NCBI GenBank assembly: GCA_023301245.1
Contig: JALZUV010000066.1
Span: 1 to 6,890, forward strand
Source of the DNA: Rickettsiales bacterium
GTDB lineage: Bacteria; Pseudomonadota; Alphaproteobacteria; Rickettsiales; JALZUV01
Length of the DNA stretch: 6,890 bases
Reading direction: 5' to 3'
Within the stretch, counting starts at the first letter, position 1, and every line of letters starts with the position of its first letter. Below are positions 6,296 through 6,890 of this stretch, piece by piece. The notes below the pieces were generated by a model, which made no database searches, was not told where the DNA came from, and saw only the letters and a program-made list of their open reading frames with translations. The translations under genes and the position numbers were made by a program.

Positions 6296-6784
6296 GTGGT
6301 TATGTACACAGGCATGAGAGAAGGTGATGCTCTCAAGCTCAGAAAGAATCAGTGTGTCGATAATGTTATTACATTCAATACAAGCAAAACAGGCCAAGTA
6401 GTACACTGGCCTGTCATCAGCACTTTAAAGTCTATCCTAAAACAAGCTCCTCATCACAATGCCACAACCTTCTCAGCAACTACTAGAGGGACTCCTTGGA
6501 CTGAGGGAGGCTTTAGAACTGAATGGACTAAACTCAGGAAGCAGTTAGAGCTTGAGGGCTTAGTCGGTAAAGGTCTCACTATTCACGGCCTAAGACACAC
6601 CTTAGCAAATACACTAAGAGAGCAAGGACAAGATATGGAATCTATTAAAGATGCACTAGGCCACGCCTCTACAGCTATGACTAAACACTACACAAAGGAT
6701 GCTGATATAATGAAAAATATGGAAGCTGTGAAAGCTACACTAGAGGCCTCTGAAAATATAAAAGTGTCTAGCAATTCACAGTAA
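6296..6784 (+). CDS. Tyrosine recombinase (integrase), C-terminal catalytic domain only; 5'-truncated remnant
   Basis: The open frame from a GTG at 6296 encodes 162 residues matching the catalytic domain of phage/island integrases. All signature residues are visible: R8 in YTGMREGD, K31 in TSKTG (the beta-hairpin lysine), H97 and R100 in HGLRHT, H123 in LGHAS, and Y132 in KHYTKDAD, the nucleophile that forms the 3'-phosphotyrosine link. Family members are usually 330-420 residues, so the arm-binding and core-binding (SAM-like) domains are missing. An in-frame TGA (6293-6295) lies directly before the homology, and upstream DNA encodes no integrase-like residues, so the gene is broken at about 6290. 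The GTG is only where the open frame begins, with no ribosome site. All seven arginine codons are AGA or AGG, unlike the CGN-rich OmpA-like gene, suggesting foreign origin. The gene points toward tRNA-Met, 45 bp away, as expected for an integrase next to its attachment site. Integration activity is unlikely without the N-terminal domains. Confidence 0.85.
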   Translation: MVMYTGMREGDALKLRKNQCVDNVITFNTSKTGQVVHWPVISTLKSILKQAPHHNATTFSATTRGTPWTEGGFRTEWTKLRKQLELEGLVGKGLTIHGLRHTLANTLREQGQDMESIKDALGHASTAMTKHYTKDADIMKNMEAVKATLEASENIKVSSNSQ

Positions 6785-6804
6785 CTAAATGTGCATTAGG
6801 TGTA

Positions 6805-6815
6805 AGCAGCGGAAT
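6805..6815 (+). repeat. 11-bp inverted copy of the tRNA-Met anticodon-stem region
   Basis: AGCAGCGGAAT in the spacer between integrase and tRNA exactly matches the tRNA sense strand over the bases before and through the 5' anticodon stem (plus-strand ATTCCGCTGCT at 6873-6883), in inverted orientation. Allowing one mismatch the match reaches 14 of 15 bases. It may be a remnant attachment-site sequence or coincidence. Confidence 0.4.
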
Positions 6816-6829
6816 TATATAAGAAATAA

Positions 6830-6890
6830 TGGTAGCGGAGGAGGGACTCGAACCCCCGACACGCGGATTATGATTCCGCTGCTCTAACCA
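6830..6890 (-). tRNA. tRNA-Met (anticodon CAT), 5' end beyond the window
   Basis: Sixty-one bases from the 3' end of a minus-strand tRNA are visible, including an encoded CCA (6830-6832), discriminator A, 3' acceptor strand CTCCGCT, T-arm GGGGG-TTCGAGT-CCCTC, variable region GTGTC and anticodon arm GCGGA-ATCATAA-TCCGC. The anticodon arm has a perfect 5-bp stem and a 7-base loop with T33 and anticodon CAT. The visible D-arm part is TGGTTA-GAGC. About 16 bases of the 5' end (acceptor strand, expected AGCGGAG, and the first half of the D-arm) lie past the right edge. CAT is shared by elongator Met, initiator Met and lysidine-modified Ile tRNAs. The anticodon stem lacks the three G-C pairs of initiators, and the overall sequence resembles alphaproteobacterial elongator tRNA-Met, so that is preferred; tRNA-Ile2 is the alternative. 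Confidence 0.9.

Larger units (their letters stand above)
6296..6829. mobile_element. Remnant end of a tRNA-Met-associated integrative element
   Basis: A truncated integrase lies directly against the 3' end of a tRNA gene, the standard layout at one end of a genomic island or prophage. The other end, a second copy of the tRNA 3' end (att repeat) and element cargo were not found in the window. The ACR3 fragment and perhaps the small ORF at 5869 may be leftover cargo. The left boundary is unknown. Confidence 0.4.

Noticed and set aside
6146..6406. Minus-strand 86-codon ORF as a separate gene
   Set aside because: Only its short FERYLSL part is meaningful, as the ACR3 start; upstream it is antisense to the integrase and downstream it is out of frame with the ACR3 sequence.
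1..6890. CRISPR array, toxin-antitoxin pair, intact IS element or a new defence system
   Set aside because: No regularly spaced direct repeats, transposase or terminal inverted repeats, or paired small toxin/antitoxin ORFs were found on either strand.

Overview
The window looks like chromosomal DNA of a Gram-negative proteobacterium with moderately low GC, most likely an alphaproteobacterium. Evidence for Gram-negative: a lipobox/OmpA-domain outer-membrane protein, a Tat lipoprotein and a class III prepilin. The lineage guess rests mainly on the partial tRNA-Met(CAT) at the right edge, whose visible arms match my memory of alphaproteobacterial elongator tRNA-Met. No database search was possible.

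Left part (1-1711): the start of a secreted protein on the minus strand runs off the left edge. Divergent from it is a stand-alone type IV pilin-like/pseudopilin gene (266-985), followed by a glycine-zipper plus OmpA-like lipoprotein (1061-1711) with its own strong ribosome binding site. All three products are envelope proteins, but no pilus or secretion assembly genes are present.

Middle (1724-5764): a large membrane histidine kinase is encoded on the minus strand, convergent with the OmpA gene. It has a seven-helix N-terminal region, a CHASE sensor, PAS, HisKA and HATPase domains, and no response regulator nearby. A roughly 250-bp intergenic region separates it from a divergent gene for a Tat-exported, probably lipid-anchored hydrolase of the guanidine-modifying superfamily (arginine deiminase / DDAH / agmatine deiminase type). 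The intergenic region holds a perfect 10-bp inverted repeat just upstream of the kinase start and a consensus -10 hexamer before the hydrolase gene. A kinase/hydrolase partnership is possible but rests only on their arrangement.

Right part (5869-6890): this is a scar region. A small ORF of unknown function runs without a break into the antisense strand of a roughly 210-bp fragment from the 5' end of an ACR3-type arsenite efflux gene. That fragment carries a frameshift at a TC dinucleotide repeat. It abuts the 3' half of a tyrosine recombinase gene, which has the complete R-K-HxxR-H-Y catalytic set but no N-terminal domains. The recombinase lies 45 bp from the 3' end of the tRNA-Met gene, a typical integration target. 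The simplest reading is the decayed edge of a tRNA-associated genomic island rebuilt by deletion or illegitimate recombination; a chimeric assembly is the alternative.

I found no CRISPR array, intact transposon, toxin-antitoxin pair or recognisable defence system. The most notable signals are the mosaic junctions, the exact 71-residue periodicity in the kinase membrane domain, and the envelope-targeted guanidine hydrolase.
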